From contig CM069766.1 in assembly GCA_036169595.1 (NCBI GenBank), positions 1,074,001 through 1,138,000 of the forward strand: DNA of 64,000 bases, given 5' to 3'. This DNA comes from Dictyostelium firmibasis. Taxonomy: Eukaryota > Evosea > Eumycetozoa > Dictyosteliales > Dictyosteliaceae. The notes beneath the pieces are model-generated. The model searched no databases, was not told the DNA's origin, and saw only the letters and a list, made by a program, of their open reading frames with translations. Numbering within the stretch: position 1 is the first letter of the stretch; each line of letters begins with the position of its first letter. This document shows positions 62,540 to 64,000 of the stretch, piece by piece. Made by a program: the position numbers and the translations under genes.

Positions 62540-63396
62540 TTTTTTTTTTTTTTGTTTATTTGTATTGTACAATTGAACAATGGCAAAGAAAAAAATAATA
62601 AAAAAAAAAATAAAAAAAAAAATAAAAACTAAAATAAAAAAAAAAAAACTGATAAAAATCAAAAAAAAAAATAAAAAAAGTGGCCCAGGTTAAATAATCA
62701 TGATTTTTTTTAAAATTTTGGATTAGTTTTGTATTTCCTTTTAAATTAAATATTTTAAAGATCATCTCATATTATAATTTGGACAGATTATTTATTTATT
62801 TATATAAATACTGCATATATATATAAAATTTGTTTTTTGGGAAAAAAAAAAAAAAAAAAAAAATATGTGTTTAAAAAAAATAGTTGATATTGGAAAAAAA
62901 TAATAGATATTGAATAAATAAGAAAAAAAAAAATTAAGTAAAAGTTTTATTTATTAGAGAGAGTTCATTGTTTTAGTCTTTTATTTTTATCGGATAAAAT
63001 ATTCATAGGACTTATACAACAAAAAAGTTTTTCCCAGCCAGACATGTTTTTTTTTTTTTTTTAATATTGGAATTTTTATTTTTATTTTTATTTTTATTTT
63101 TATTTTTTTATTTTTTTTTTTTTTAATTTGGAATTTTAATTTTTTTTTATTTTTTTTTTTTTTAATTTTTTTTTTTTCATTTATATTACATGTTCAAATC
63201 AATCAAATTTGTTCAAACTTCACTAATATTAAAATCTAGAGTATTTATTTTATTTTTTTTATTTTATCTTTTTTTTTTTTTATTTTATTTAAATATTGTA
63301 AACAATATTAAAGAGGAATTCATTTTTTAACCTTTTTTTTTTTAATTTTTTCAGCCAATTCAATTTAATTATTCAACCAAAAGTAATATTAGAAAT
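62540..63396. other. divergent promoter region (sugar transporter / aminopeptidase)
   Basis: A/T-rich, with poly-T runs and (TTTTTA)n around 63070-63110. The GCCCAGG near 62682 and TTTTTCCCAGCCAGAC near 63030 are the only G/C-richer elements. No gene is seen. Confidence 0.55.
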
Positions 63397-64000
63397 ATGG
63401 AACAATACTTAGCACAAGCTAAAGAGTTTACTTCTTTCATTGATAAATCACCATCACCATATCATGCAGTTCAATATTTTTCCGAGATTTTAAAGAGTAA
63501 AGGATTTATTCATTTATCCGAGAAACAAATGTGGGATATTCAACCAAATAAAAAATATTTCTTCACTCGTAATCAATCATGTATTTCTGCTTTTGCTGTT
63601 GGTGGCAAATATGTATGTAAATAAAATAACATTATAATAATCATAATAATAAATAAATAATAAATAATAAATAATAATAATTAATATTAATTTCTAAAAA
63701 TTTAGAAAGCAGGTAATGGTTTTAATATTGCAGCAGCACATACTGATAGTCCAAACTTTAAAGTTAGACCAGTATCAAAAGTTGAATCAGTTGGATATCA
63801 ACAAGTTGGTGTTGAAACTTATGGTGGTGGTTTATGGTATACATGGTTTGATCGTGATTTAACCGTCGCTGGTAGAGTTATTGTTAAATCAAGTGATGGT
63901 AGTTATGAGAGTAAATTAGTTCACATTAAGAAACCAATCCTTAGAATCCCATCATTGGCCATTCATCTCGATCGTTCAGTTAATACTGATGGTTTCAAAT
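63397..64000 (+). CDS. dnpep: aspartyl aminopeptidase (M18), 5' part, runs off the window
   Basis: First exon 63397-63612 and second exon from 63706 to beyond the right edge, about 170 residues visible. The start [18 protein letters not shown] is the family opening. The exon junction gives [20 protein letters not shown] with the zinc-binding His of [47 protein letters not shown] and [16 protein letters not shown] follow in the usual order. The enzyme is a cytosolic, dodecameric metallopeptidase that removes N-terminal Asp and Glu. The rest of the catalytic domain lies outside. Confidence 0.95.

Overview
The base composition, structure and protein content point to nuclear DNA of the social amoeba Dictyostelium discoideum or a very close relative. 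Intergenic DNA is almost all A/T with long poly-T and poly-A runs. Introns are short GT-AG introns (GTAAGT/GTATGT donors) filled with A/T. Exons carry (AAT)n and (CAA)n arrays that encode long Asn and Gln tracts. Lineage-typical families are present (FNIP repeats, F-box-like LRR proteins, ankyrin-like proteins). I find 27 credible protein genes, one decayed gene and a possible terminal exon at the left edge. I see no tRNA, rRNA, CRISPR array or intact mobile element.

Layout, left to right. 0-12 kb: a membrane-anchored AIF/FSP1-like flavoprotein (-), a large ankyrin-like family protein (+), a serine-hydrolase-like alpha/beta hydrolase (-), an F-box-like protein (-) and a SWEET sugar transporter (+). 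12-21 kb: a papain-type protease relic, a G-protein alpha subunit (-, probably Galpha5), the APC/C subunit Cdc16/Apc6 (+) and an 88-residue FYVE protein (-). 21-32 kb: a secreted repeat protein (-), SUMO (-), a second F-box-like protein (+), a small secreted Cys-rich protein (+) and a WD40 protein (-). 32-46 kb: the GPI-anchor subunit PIG-C (+), an RRM/R3H RNA-binding protein (-), the TBP-removing ATPase BTAF1/Mot1 (-) and mitochondrial rRNA dimethylase TFB1M (+). 46-64 kb: a secreted C45/acid-ceramidase-like hydrolase (-), a NagB-LmbE fusion (+), an unidentified four-exon gene (+), an ACOT13-like thioesterase (+), a B-box/FNIP protein (+), a secreted deaminase-fold protein lacking its zinc cysteines (-), NUDCD2 (+), a sugar transporter whose start codon is split by an intron (-), and the 5' part of aspartyl aminopeptidase (+).

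The genes are independent housekeeping or lineage-specific units on both strands; nothing suggests a co-regulated cluster. Several are invisible as long ORFs (FYVE protein, SUMO, the four-exon gene) and were assembled from splice sites. Exon limits were derived by hand from GT-AG signals, reading phase and family alignment from memory; no database search was run. The most unusual items are the split start codon, the NagB domain lacking its catalytic Asp-Gly-His segment, the secreted deaminase-like protein with both zinc cysteines replaced, a secreted domain apparently split by an expanding Gly/Ser repeat, and islands of coding-like sequence in A/T-only intergenic DNA.
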